From assembly GCA_965203615.1 (NCBI GenBank), contig OZ241900.1:2356001-2420000 (forward strand): a stretch of DNA of 64,000 nt, read 5' to 3'. The notes beneath the pieces are model-generated. The model saw nothing but the letters and a program-made list of their open reading frames with translations, did not search any database and was not told the origin of the DNA. Shown one piece after another: positions 18,000 through 26,130 of the stretch (positions are counted from its first letter, which is position 1; every line of letters starts with the position of its first letter). A program made the translations under genes and the position numbers. The DNA is from VXNE01 sp965203615 (GTDB taxonomy: Bacteria; Pseudomonadota; Gammaproteobacteria; Pseudomonadales; Azotimanducaceae).

Positions 18000-18662
18000 T
18001 CAAGCCAGGACCAATATGGGCTGTCCATGCAGGATCGCGCCCAAGTCAATACGAGGGTCGGTGACAAAGTCGGGCGGCGTACACACCGGGTCGTCACGAA
18101 AATAGAGTTCCCAAGCCGCCTGCCGAATAGCTTTTTCCAGTTCCGGATGCGGGTGCTGGCGTTCGGTCAGCATGCCGGCCCAGAAGGGCATGTAGCAGAG
18201 ATTCCATCCGGCTGTGAACGCATCCGGGTCCCAGGGATGCCCCCAAACGTGCCGGACACCGTAGCCGGAAGCACGCCGTAAAGGGCGTCTTGAATACTTG
18301 GCCCAAGCGCGCTGAGCCGCCGAGTTGTCGTCGAGTTTGACTTGGCGCCCCTGCCAAACCGCGAAGGCGTTCTTATCTAGTCCTGGATAATGCTCGCGGC
18401 TTCGGCGAGCCCGATCAGGATACAGTGGCGTGTTTCCCCGCACCCGGTCTGGGTGGGCGAAATAGGAGTGTTCGAAGGCGGCTTGGATGATGGTCGTGCC
18501 GCCTTCGCGCAGATAGCGTTCCAGCGCCAGGATGGGCGGGACAAAATCACCCTCGTGTACGTGGGTCTTGATCAAACGGACCTCAAGTGCAATTCCGCCA
18601 GGTCGACTTTGGCGTTGCTGGAGTGCGCGTTTACGTCCCTTTGGTTGCGGGGCCTCGTGCAC
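18000..18662 (-). CDS. Hypothetical protein
   Basis: The 220 residues look coding but are not recognised. Notable stretches are FEHSYFAHPDRVRGN, YGVRHVWGHPWDPDAF, CYMPFWAGMLTERQHPHPELE and WELYFRDDP, rich in His and Trp. No signal peptide or membrane helix is seen. A GTG at 18662 opens the frame, 21 nt after the Gfo/Idh stop at 18684, so it may be co-transcribed with that gene; the ribosome binding site is poor and an inner start is possible. It could be a small metal-binding enzyme, but that is a guess from residue content. Confidence 0.55.
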   Translation of the reverse strand: MHEAPQPKGRKRALQQRQSRPGGIALEVRLIKTHVHEGDFVPPILALERYLREGGTTIIQAAFEHSYFAHPDRVRGNTPLYPDRARRSREHYPGLDKNAFAVWQGRQVKLDDNSAAQRAWAKYSRRPLRRASGYGVRHVWGHPWDPDAFTAGWNLCYMPFWAGMLTERQHPHPELEKAIRQAAWELYFRDDPVCTPPDFVTDPRIDLGAILHGQPILVLA

Positions 18663-18683
18663 GCGGCCCCGCGCGATAGCCCG

Positions 18684-19772
18684 TTATAAAGCGTCCAGAT
18701 CCACAGCCTTGCCCGTCCGCGACGACTCAAAGATCCCGAAGGCCACCTTCATCGATTCAATGTTGTCCCGCCCGCTGGTGATCGGTTCGCTGCCGGTCCT
18801 GCAGCATTCCTCGAAATGCAGGACCTCGTTCACGAAGTAGTTGTAGCTCGGCATGTTGGTCCAGCTCGTGTCGATCGGCTCGAACTCGGGATGGATGCGC
18901 CTTCGCCGATCACTTTCGTTGTTGGGATCGAGCTCTTCCTTGTACGCGGCCACAATCGTCCCGAAGTGCGCGAACGGGCTTCGGGGGCCGTCGCCAATGT
19001 ACGGCCCGGAGTGGATGGTCCCCTTACTCCCGAGCAGCAGGTACGAAGCGTGCTCGGGCGTCAGGTAACTCGTCCAGCTCCCCAAGATGTCTCCGATCGC
19101 GCCGTTCTCGAACTCGAGGGTCGCGGTGAAGAGGTCTTCGGCGCCGTTGACCATCTGGGGCTGAAACGCCTTGCAGAACGCCATGACGCGCTTGACATTG
19201 CCGACGTAGTAGCGCAGCAGGTCGATGTGATGGATGGAGTTCAGCAACAGGACGCCGCCGCCGAGGCTTCCATCGTTCATCCATGACTTGTCGGGCCCCT
19301 GCATGATGATGTGGTTGCGGACCCCCTGGATATCGCCGAGCTTCCCGTCGTCGACAATCTTCTTCACCGCGGTGGCGTCGGCCGAATAACGCAGTTGCTG
19401 GGAGACCATCAGGGTCACTCCCGCCTTGTCCGCGGCCGCCACCATGTCCCTGCAGCCCTGCAGCGTGTTCGACATCGCCTTCTCGACGAGGACGTGCTTG
19501 CCGGCTTCGGCGGCGGCGATGGTATTGGGCGCGTGCTGCGCGTGGCCGGTGCAGATGTCCACCGCATCGATGTCGGCGTTGCGCAGCATGTCGTCGAGGT
19601 CCGTGTAGACAGTGTCGACGCCGGCGTCCTTCGCATACGCCTGGGCGAGGGGCTCGACCATGTCGCAGACCGCGACCATGTGTACCCGGTCCGGATGCTC
19701 CAGGTACGGGGTCATGTGTGCCCTTGCGATGCCTCCGGCACCTACCATGCCGACTTTCAGTGGTTTGGACAT
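18684..19772 (-). CDS. Gfo/Idh/MocA family oxidoreductase (copy 2)
   Basis: The 362-residue protein starts MSKPLKVGMVGAGGIARAHM with a Rossmann glycine motif, followed by VDICTGHAQHAP, VLVEKAMSNTLQGCRDM (catalytic Lys region) and IHHIDLLRYYVGNVKRV. It is a clear paralogue of the protein at 5807-6886. Together with the nearby hydrolases it may take part in polyol or sugar-derivative breakdown. The ATG at 19772 follows GGGGAAT; a further upstream start adds 16 residues with no family match. Confidence 0.86.
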   Translation of the reverse strand: MSKPLKVGMVGAGGIARAHMTPYLEHPDRVHMVAVCDMVEPLAQAYAKDAGVDTVYTDLDDMLRNADIDAVDICTGHAQHAPNTIAAAEAGKHVLVEKAMSNTLQGCRDMVAAADKAGVTLMVSQQLRYSADATAVKKIVDDGKLGDIQGVRNHIIMQGPDKSWMNDGSLGGGVLLLNSIHHIDLLRYYVGNVKRVMAFCKAFQPQMVNGAEDLFTATLEFENGAIGDILGSWTSYLTPEHASYLLLGSKGTIHSGPYIGDGPRSPFAHFGTIVAAYKEELDPNNESDRRRRIHPEFEPIDTSWTNMPSYNYFVNEVLHFEECCRTGSEPITSGRDNIESMKVAFGIFESSRTGKAVDLDAL

Positions 19773-19919
19773 ATTCCCCGTTGCCTCCGTGTGATGTGGT
19801 CGAAGCGCGATTGCGCGCACGCGTCTATTTCATGCGGGGATCGATCTCGATGCAAGCTGCGGCCGCCGGCGCGTAACTGATAATCTGGCAGGAGTCCCGT
19901 TGCCCGAGCCCTTTGACTT

Positions 19920-20222
19920 ATGCCAGCCGTTCACGATCGCGGTGGATTGCCTACCGATGAGCCGATCGACCGCTCCGACCACCAGTGGGAGGATTGGGAG
20001 CATGTCACCAACGCCCTGGTCGGTGTGCTCCGCCGCCGGGATCTGATCAATGTCGACGAACTGCGTCGCGGCATCGAGGCAATGGCGCCGGAGGAGTACG
20101 AGTCGAGCAGCTACTACGAGCGTTGGTCGGCGTCGATCGAAACGCTGCTGGTCGAGAAAGGCATCCTCACCGAAGCAGAGATCGACGCCATGGCTGCGAC
20201 ACTGGATTCCGAATGGGAGTAG
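19920..20222 (+). CDS. Nitrile hydratase / thiocyanate hydrolase-type beta subunit, N-terminal half
   Basis: The 100 residues match the N-terminal helical half of nitrile hydratase beta: VHDRGG, WEDWEHVTNALV, INVDELRRGIEAMAPEEYESSSYYERW and LLVEKGILTEAEID. The usual beta chain (over 200 residues) is here divided, and the SH3-like half is the next gene in another frame, overlapping by 10 nt. Such a split is known from thiocyanate hydrolase and some three-subunit nitrile hydratases. The ribosome binding site is weak. Confidence 0.83.
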   Translation: MPAVHDRGGLPTDEPIDRSDHQWEDWEHVTNALVGVLRRRDLINVDELRRGIEAMAPEEYESSSYYERWSASIETLLVEKGILTEAEIDAMAATLDSEWE

Positions 20223-20500
20223 GGTTCCGCACCGGTGACCCGGTCACTGTCAGGTCGACCCCAGTCGATCATCACCACCGCACGCCGTGGTTCGTCAAGG
20301 GCAAGTCCGGCAAGGTTCGACGCGTGCACGGCGCGTTCTTCAACCCGGAGTCGCGTGCGCACGGCGGCGACGGCTTGCCGAAACGCCGGCTCTGCCAGGT
20401 GGAGTTCGCCCAGAGAGATCTATGGGGCGCGCGGTATGGCGGCAACGTCGATGACGTCCTGGTCATTGATCTCTTCGAACACTGGCTCGAAAGACCATGA
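20213..20500 (+). CDS. Nitrile hydratase / thiocyanate hydrolase-type beta subunit, SH3-like C-terminal half
   Basis: The 95 residues begin GVGFRTGDPVTVRS and include FVKGKSGKVRRVHGAF, QVEFAQRDLWG and VLVIDLFEHWLE, the SH3-like barrel of nitrile hydratase beta that packs over the metal site of the alpha chain. The ATG at 20213 overlaps the end of the N-terminal half gene, and the stop overlaps the alpha gene by 4 nt, so all three are coupled. The split may be real rather than a frameshift, because each piece has its own start. Confidence 0.8.
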   Translation: MGVGFRTGDPVTVRSTPVDHHHRTPWFVKGKSGKVRRVHGAFFNPESRAHGGDGLPKRRLCQVEFAQRDLWGARYGGNVDDVLVIDLFEHWLERP

Positions 20501-21111
20501 CGCACGCACATCCGCCGCTGGTCCAGGTCGAACGCAGCCGGCGTGCCGTCCGCATCCTCGCGGTCCGGCAACTTCTGATCGAAAAGGGCGTAGTCACGAC
20601 GGATGAGCTGGACGACATCATCGTGCGTGCGCGTGCCCGGACGCCGGCCGATGGCGCGAAGGTGGTGGCAAGGGCATGGCTCGACGAGGAGTTCCGCAAA
20701 CGGTTGTTGACCGATGCCCGCGCGGCGGTTGCCGATCTCGGCTACCAACTGTCACATGACGCCGAACTGGCCGTGGTCGAAAACACGGCCGATGTGCACC
20801 ATCTGGTCGTCTGTACCTTGTGCTCCTGTTATCCGACATCGCTGCTCGGTCCGCCGCCCGACTGGTACAAGAGCTTCGCCTATCGCCAGCGCGCGGTGAT
20901 CGAACCGCGCGCTGTCCTCCGGGAGTTCGGGCTTGAGTTGGCGGACGACATGCGTGTGCGGGTCGTCGACAGCACTGCCGACATTCGCTATCTCGTATTG
21001 CCCCGTCGCCCGGGCGGAACGCGGGGAATGGGAGAGCAAGCGCTTGCCGAACTGGTGACGCGGGACAGCATGATTGGTGTCGCCGAAGCAAGGTCCGGCG
21101 ACGGGGCGTAG
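20497..21111 (+). CDS. Nitrile hydratase / thiocyanate hydrolase-type alpha (metal-binding) subunit
   Basis: The 204 residues contain the cysteine claw VCTLCSCYP with C106, C109 and C111, in which the two later Cys are normally oxidised to sulfinic and sulfenic acids. Thr after the first Cys is the cobalt-type variant (Fe-type has Ser). EPRAVLREFGLELADD and ALVTRDSMIGVA are further family blocks. Such enzymes hydrate nitriles to amides, or hydrolyse thiocyanate in the three-chain relatives. No activator or cobalt chaperone and no amidase is seen next to it; a PhyH gene follows 32 nt on. Confidence 0.88.
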   Translation: MTHAHPPLVQVERSRRAVRILAVRQLLIEKGVVTTDELDDIIVRARARTPADGAKVVARAWLDEEFRKRLLTDARAAVADLGYQLSHDAELAVVENTADVHHLVVCTLCSCYPTSLLGPPPDWYKSFAYRQRAVIEPRAVLREFGLELADDMRVRVVDSTADIRYLVLPRRPGGTRGMGEQALAELVTRDSMIGVAEARSGDGA

Positions 21112-21143
21112 AATCGGGGTCCGGACAAGGGGAGGAAATCACC

Positions 21144-22130
21144 ATGGCAGAAGCGGCCATAAATCACGACTTCGGTCTAGAGCGCTCCTGGGACGAGATC
21201 TGCGAGCTTGGCCTGCAGCAGAACGTGGCGGAACTCGACGCCTATGGCTACACGATCGTTCCACCCGAGATCGCGAGCCCGGACGGCTTCATCGAGCGAT
21301 TGCTTGAAGTGAGTCTCGATGTCTCGGAGCGGCGCCACGGCGTGCGGCCGGACCTCGAAACCGGCTATACGCATGCCGATCTGGAGCGGTCGGAAGCGGA
21401 ATACCGTTACACCGGACACCGGTATCGCCCGGGTGGGCCGCTTGGTGACGTATTCCATTCGCTCCTGCTCGAGGACGAGGTATTCGAACAGGTGCTGATG
21501 AACCGGGTTCGGCTGGCTTTGGTGACCCACCTGCTTGGCTACAACGCGGTGATGTCCGGCATTGGCTGCTGGATCAAGGGGCCGACGAATGCCATGCTCG
21601 CACTGCATGCCGACAACCCGCTGCCATCACCCTTCCCGTCGCAATGCATGGGGTGCCAGAGCACTTTCTGGCTGACCGATTTCAACCGGGAGAACGGCTC
21701 GACGGCGGTTGTGCCCGGTAGCCACAAGCTGCTGCGCCAGCCGCTGGGCGACGAGAAGATCATCCCGGCCAAACCCGGCGATCCCGGCAACCAGGATGCG
21801 ATTCCACTCGAAGGCAAGGCCGGGTCCCTGCTCATCCATCACCCCTGCCTCTGGCACGGCGCGTACAACCGCACCGCACCTGGGCTGCGCGTCAGCGTGA
21901 CGTGTTTCATGACACGGCCGTTCATCCGCACGGGCGAGGACTATACCGGCAAGATTCCGCAGGAAATGCTCGACCGTCACGGACCGCGGTTCGCGATCCT
22001 GACCCAGCAGGGCATCAAGGCCGGCTACTCCGGTTGGGATGACGAAGAAGCCAAGGTCGCCCACGCCGAGAAGTACATTTCCGCGTATGCGAAGGAGTTT
22101 GGGAAAGGCTATCGGCCGAACGAGTCGTGA
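21144..22130 (+). CDS. Phytanoyl-CoA dioxygenase (PhyH) family protein (copy 1)
   Basis: The 328-residue protein has the jelly-roll Fe(II)/2-oxoglutarate features: HADNPLPSP (HxD pair), FWLTDFNRENGSTAVVPGSHKL, and HPCLWHGAYNRTAPGLRVSVT supplying the distal His and the 2-oxoglutarate-binding Arg. It probably hydroxylates a small molecule, substrate unknown. GGGGAGGA sits 8 nt before the ATG. It lies 32 nt after the nitrile hydratase genes on the same strand and may belong to that transcript. Confidence 0.85.
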   Translation: MAEAAINHDFGLERSWDEICELGLQQNVAELDAYGYTIVPPEIASPDGFIERLLEVSLDVSERRHGVRPDLETGYTHADLERSEAEYRYTGHRYRPGGPLGDVFHSLLLEDEVFEQVLMNRVRLALVTHLLGYNAVMSGIGCWIKGPTNAMLALHADNPLPSPFPSQCMGCQSTFWLTDFNRENGSTAVVPGSHKLLRQPLGDEKIIPAKPGDPGNQDAIPLEGKAGSLLIHHPCLWHGAYNRTAPGLRVSVTCFMTRPFIRTGEDYTGKIPQEMLDRHGPRFAILTQQGIKAGYSGWDDEEAKVAHAEKYISAYAKEFGKGYRPNES

Positions 22131-22157
22131 GCTGTTCGGCCGGCCGGGACTGAACCG

Positions 22158-23144
22158 TCAGTCGACCGGTGCGACGCGATACACCCGCGCCGCCGTCCCA
22201 CCGAATATCGCGTTCTTCTCCGACTCGCTCAGTCCCGCCCTCGTGGCGATGCGCTTGAACGTGTTCCACAGCGTCCGATAGGACACGCACTCCTTGTCGA
22301 CCGGGAAGTTGCTCTCGAACATGCATCGCTCGGGTCCGAACGCCTCGATGGCGTGGATGTAGTACGCGTACATCAGCTCGCAGAGTTCCTCCGAGCCGAT
22401 CGGCTGTTCGCGCCGGTCCATGTGAAACGGCGGTTTCCAGTCCCCGGCGGCTTGCTGCACGCCGCCGACCTTGAGCACCGCGTTGGGACAGCGTGCGACA
22501 GCGTCGATGCACCGCCGCCAGTTCGCAACTTCGTCGGCGGGAGCCAAGGGATCGACCTTTCCGCCGAGGTGGTTGACGATGATGGTCACGGTCGGATACC
22601 TGTCAGCCAGCCTCGCGAGATCGGGCAGGCGCGTGTAGTCGAACGAAAAGTTGTCGAACGTCAGATCGAGCCTGGCCAGCACGTCGAAACTCTCGATGAA
22701 CCTGGGGTCGTCGAGATCGAAGGAACTGCGAATGCCGCGAAAAAGGCCCCTACCCGCTTCCAGGTGACCGACCAGCACCTCTTCAACCGCCGCGCCCAGT
22801 TTCATGTAGGCATGGCTGATGATCGCCCCGATGCGCGACTTGCCGGCGGCTTTCGCGCTCTCCTCGGCGACGTTGGCGATGAACTCGCTTTCGCCGATGG
22901 GTTTCAGGTGCTCTGGCCCGTCCTCGCGGTAGCCGCAACGGGCGTCGATGAAGAGCGTCTGTTCGACATTGTGACCGGCGCCGGTGTCTGCCCAGAGGTC
23001 TTCAAGGGTGTAGGTGCCCCACCTTGAGGGGACCCACCAGAGATGATGGTGGGGATCAATGATCGGCAGGTCAGGCTCGAGGACCTCTTCGGGTGTCTCC
23101 CGGGCCAGCCAGTTCGCCCAGGCGTTGTTGTCGGAATCCGTCAT
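22158..23144 (-). CDS. Amidohydrolase family protein (PDC hydrolase-like TIM barrel)
   Basis: The 328-residue protein starts with IIDPHHHLWW, the first-strand metal motif of amidohydrolase_2/2-pyrone-4,6-dicarboxylate hydrolase-like enzymes. Other blocks are TIIVNHLGGKVDP (fifth-strand His), NAVLKVGGV and RCMFESNFPVDKEC with the terminal Asp region in SNFPVD. It probably hydrolyses a lactone or decarboxylates an aromatic acid. It lies 32 nt downstream of an HpcH/HpaI aldolase gene on the same strand, an arrangement seen in aromatic acid catabolism. Confidence 0.84.
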   Translation of the reverse strand: MTDSDNNAWANWLARETPEEVLEPDLPIIDPHHHLWWVPSRWGTYTLEDLWADTGAGHNVEQTLFIDARCGYREDGPEHLKPIGESEFIANVAEESAKAAGKSRIGAIISHAYMKLGAAVEEVLVGHLEAGRGLFRGIRSSFDLDDPRFIESFDVLARLDLTFDNFSFDYTRLPDLARLADRYPTVTIIVNHLGGKVDPLAPADEVANWRRCIDAVARCPNAVLKVGGVQQAAGDWKPPFHMDRREQPIGSEELCELMYAYYIHAIEAFGPERCMFESNFPVDKECVSYRTLWNTFKRIATRAGLSESEKNAIFGGTAARVYRVAPVD

Positions 23145-23176
23145 CGTTTTGGAAAAAGCCTCGTCAGGTAAAGCGG

Positions 23177-24070
23177 TTAGCGCTTCGCGCCGGCGGCGAT
23201 CGCGGCGGCGCGCACGGCTTCGTTCTGCGCGCTCAAGCCCCCGTTGGCGCCGCCGAAGCTGATGATCCGGTAGCCCTGCTCCATCTTCGCGGCGACATTG
23301 GCCGGGTTGACGGTCCCGCCGACCGGAATGGAGTGGGTCCTGCAGACGTCGAGAATCTCAGTCATGGCGGCGTCGACGTCGGGATGGGAAGGGTCAGGAA
23401 CGCCGAGGGAGTTGCTGAGATCCTGGGCGGCGCCGAGATAGAAGCCGCCAACGCCCGGCACCTGGGCGATGGCGTCTGCGTTCTTCACTCCTTCCACCGT
23501 CTCGATCATCGGCCAGAACAGGAGATCGCCTTCGGGATTGAGCGGCCAGAGGTCGGCGCGCTTTCGGTATTCGTTTCCGGAGATGCCCCAGAACCACGGC
23601 GCGGCCCCGGCGGTGCCCCGGACTCCCCGGGGATCTGGGATCTTCGAGTCCCTGGCCGGCATGTATCGCATCGTGCGCACGATGTTCTCCGCCTGCTCGG
23701 GCGTCTCGACGTTGTTGATGAGGATGCCCATGAGACCGAGGTCCAGCGCGTGCTTCACGACCCACTGGGCCTCCTCGCTCGCATAGGGCGCGAATCGCGC
23801 GAACACGGCCGGATGCGCCTGGGCGTTGCCCCGCTCGAGAATCCCCGCCTTGTCCGTCATGCAGGACAGGAAGATCTCAAGTTGATCGAAGCGCATGGCG
23901 CTGTGCTCCATGTCGAGATACACGAAGTCGATGTCGGCGTCGCGCGCCAGTGAGCGCGCGTTCTGCGGCGAGAAATCCGACGTACTCACCCCGAAGACGT
24001 GCTTTTCCCCTGCCAGCTTTTCGATGACCGGGTTGAGATGCAGATAGGGCTGCTTTATTGACGCTGCCAC
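23177..24070 (-). CDS. HpcH/HpaI aldolase/citrate lyase family protein
   Basis: The 297 residues form a TIM-barrel pyruvate-type aldolase: VFGVSTSDFSP, DFVYLDMEHSAMRFDQLE (acidic ligand region), WPMIETVEGVKNADAIA with the metal-ligand Glu, and GVGGFYLGAAQDLSNSLG. Family members cleave hydroxy-keto acids to pyruvate plus an aldehyde. The canonical GPADLS loop appears as GAAQDLS, a slight deviation. GTG is the start. It is probably co-transcribed with the amidohydrolase downstream. Confidence 0.84.
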   Translation of the reverse strand: MAASIKQPYLHLNPVIEKLAGEKHVFGVSTSDFSPQNARSLARDADIDFVYLDMEHSAMRFDQLEIFLSCMTDKAGILERGNAQAHPAVFARFAPYASEEAQWVVKHALDLGLMGILINNVETPEQAENIVRTMRYMPARDSKIPDPRGVRGTAGAAPWFWGISGNEYRKRADLWPLNPEGDLLFWPMIETVEGVKNADAIAQVPGVGGFYLGAAQDLSNSLGVPDPSHPDVDAAMTEILDVCRTHSIPVGGTVNPANVAAKMEQGYRIISFGGANGGLSAQNEAVRAAAIAAGAKR

Positions 24071-24103
24071 GTTGGATGAAACCTCTAGCTCCCCAGACCC
24101 ACG

Positions 24104-25906
24104 CTACTTCAGGCTGCCTTCCATGTAGAGCATCAGTTCCAGCATCCGGTCGAGAAGTTCCTGGGACGATGATCCTGGGAAGTTGCGAAGCACGAGTTCC
24201 TTCACGAAGAGCCGCGCGATGTAGCGTAGCTGCGAAGCTCGGGACTGGGACGCGAAGACGAAGTCCCGATGACCGTTGTTGATCACGATCAGTTCGCGGT
24301 CGACCTCGTAGCGCGAACGCCACAACTGGCCTGGCGCGTTCTCGTAGGTGTAGCCCGGCAGCCCCTGCCGAGCGGGTGCCCCGTCGCGGCTGGCGACGAG
24401 TGAATCCGTGACGGTGACGAGTGCCTTGGCCTCGCACACGACATCCCGTTGCGTGGCGACGAGCTTCAGGGTCACGAGGCCCGGCTCTTCGGAAGCCTCG
24501 AAACCGACGATTTCGGCATGGGGGTCGGGCAACGACCCGCTACCCTCAACGATCGTCCAGGCGAAAACGACGCCTTCGTCCACTTGCCTGCCGGCACGGT
24601 CCCGGCAGACGGCTCGCAGTGTGCGACTTAAGCCAACCCGTACGACCGACGAGGCGGGCGATATGCGGACGCTGTGCAGCGGACCCGCAATATCAAAGAA
24701 CTCCTGTTTTGGCGCGGACTCCTCATCCGGGTCCGGGGGATCACCAGCGGTCAATTCGCTTTGCGGGTTGGTCTGCTCCAGGGCCGGACCGGTGGTGCTC
24801 TCGGACCGTCGCCCGGGTGCGCTTCGATGCACCTCGAACCAGTCGTACTCCTCGGCCGGCAAGGCCAGTAGCGCTTCACGAAACGCGCGCCGGATCGACT
24901 TGAGCGTCCGTTCGCTGGCACGCTCCTCCTCCGCTCGCTTCAGGTCACCGATCAGGCCATCGAGTTGAACGCGAATGGATTCGATACCTTCGCGCAACGC
25001 CGCAAAAGGCTCGTCGTGAATCACCCCGGTGCGCGTTCCCGGAGTCAGATGGATAAACGGCGCATCGATGACGCCATCGATATAGCCGCTGCTCCACGGA
25101 CCCTCCTGGAACCCGTCAAGAGCGGCCAGCTCCGCAACTCGCGTGCCGTTCCGGTAGAGCGACACGCCGCGTTCGGGCGACGGGTCGTCGAGGTAGAGTT
25201 CCAGCCTGATTTCGCCGAAGGGGGTCAAGGGATTGTTGAGTTCGTGAATGAGCCGCCCATCGAATTCTCGTGGCGTCACCGTGTAGGACTTTCGGGCGGT
25301 GCGGTCGCTGATGCGCACACAAACACCGGTTTGCCGAATGCGGTCCCGAAGTTCGGCGGCGAGGTACCAATTCAGCTTCTCGCCGCTGAACTGGCGAACC
25401 CCCGGCAGCAGGGGCCGAATGTCCAGCGTGGTTCCCGGTTCCGCCAGCAAGGCGCGGCTGACCCTGACGTTGTAGCCCTCATCGCCACTCTGCATCGCCA
25501 TTTCGTGAACCGAACCGTCGGCCGCCGCGGAACGCAGCTTGAGGTTCTCGCCGAGTGTCCAGAAACTCAACAGGCCAATGCCGAACTCGCCCTGGATGCT
25601 CCGGGCACCGTTCCTTTTCAGGCGTTTCTTGATCGAGTCGCAGATGTGCGTCGCCACGTAGCGGAAGTCCGGCACGCCGGCGTCGTCGAGACGAATCCCT
25701 TCGCCGTCGTCGATGACCTTCAGAAACGGTTCGCTCCGTTCGCGACCCCGAACGATGTGGATGTTCTTCGCCCCCGCATCGATGCTGTTCTCAACGAACT
25801 CCGCCACCGCCTTAAGCGGGTTGTCCTGCGATTGCGCGATGATGCTGATCGCAGACCAGTGGTCTCCAATCCTGAGCTTGCCCCCTGCGTTTTTTCTTCG
25901 AGCCAT
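24104..25906 (-). CDS. GHKL (MORC/MutL-like) ATPase with Ig-like C-terminal region
   Basis: The 600-residue protein opens with an HATPase domain: N-box AVAEFVENSIDAGA with Asn40, the DDGEGI motif at 66-71 and GEFGIGLLSF at 106-115. A second, S5-like domain follows to about residue 330. This matches stand-alone prokaryotic GHKL ATPases related to MORC and MutL; there is no histidine kinase phosphoacceptor or Hsp90 signature. After a charged, disordered linker (about 365-405) comes a beta-rich stretch (VRISPASSVVRVGLSRTLRAV) resembling bacterial Ig-like folds, then a helical tail. Neighbours are catabolic, so context does not reveal a role; a conflict-related function is possible but inferred. 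Confidence 0.78.
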   Translation of the reverse strand: MARRKNAGGKLRIGDHWSAISIIAQSQDNPLKAVAEFVENSIDAGAKNIHIVRGRERSEPFLKVIDDGEGIRLDDAGVPDFRYVATHICDSIKKRLKRNGARSIQGEFGIGLLSFWTLGENLKLRSAAADGSVHEMAMQSGDEGYNVRVSRALLAEPGTTLDIRPLLPGVRQFSGEKLNWYLAAELRDRIRQTGVCVRISDRTARKSYTVTPREFDGRLIHELNNPLTPFGEIRLELYLDDPSPERGVSLYRNGTRVAELAALDGFQEGPWSSGYIDGVIDAPFIHLTPGTRTGVIHDEPFAALREGIESIRVQLDGLIGDLKRAEEERASERTLKSIRRAFREALLALPAEEYDWFEVHRSAPGRRSESTTGPALEQTNPQSELTAGDPPDPDEESAPKQEFFDIAGPLHSVRISPASSVVRVGLSRTLRAVCRDRAGRQVDEGVVFAWTIVEGSGSLPDPHAEIVGFEASEEPGLVTLKLVATQRDVVCEAKALVTVTDSLVASRDGAPARQGLPGYTYENAPGQLWRSRYEVDRELIVINNGHRDFVFASQSRASQLRYIARLFVKELVLRNFPGSSSQELLDRMLELMLYMEGSLK

Positions 25907-26130
25907 GGACAGTCGCGCAACAAAGACGTGCGAAAGTTCCCAAGCATTGCGGCACGAAGGCCCAAGGTCAAATCATGCTCGGCGCGTTCGGCGAAAGGTG
26001 CTCACAGGGTAGGGCGAGGGCAGGGCGAAGTGCATGTGGCGATCCCCGACATTGAGAACAAACCAATCGCGGGTTACGCTCGAATGCTCACAGGCAATCG
26101 CCTGTCTGCACCTTGGATTGAGGAAGACAC

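Noticed and set aside
20213..20222. Frameshift error splitting nitrile hydratase beta
   Set aside because: Both pieces have own starts and the three overlaps look like a coupled operon; split beta chains are known in relatives. It remains to be checked by reads.
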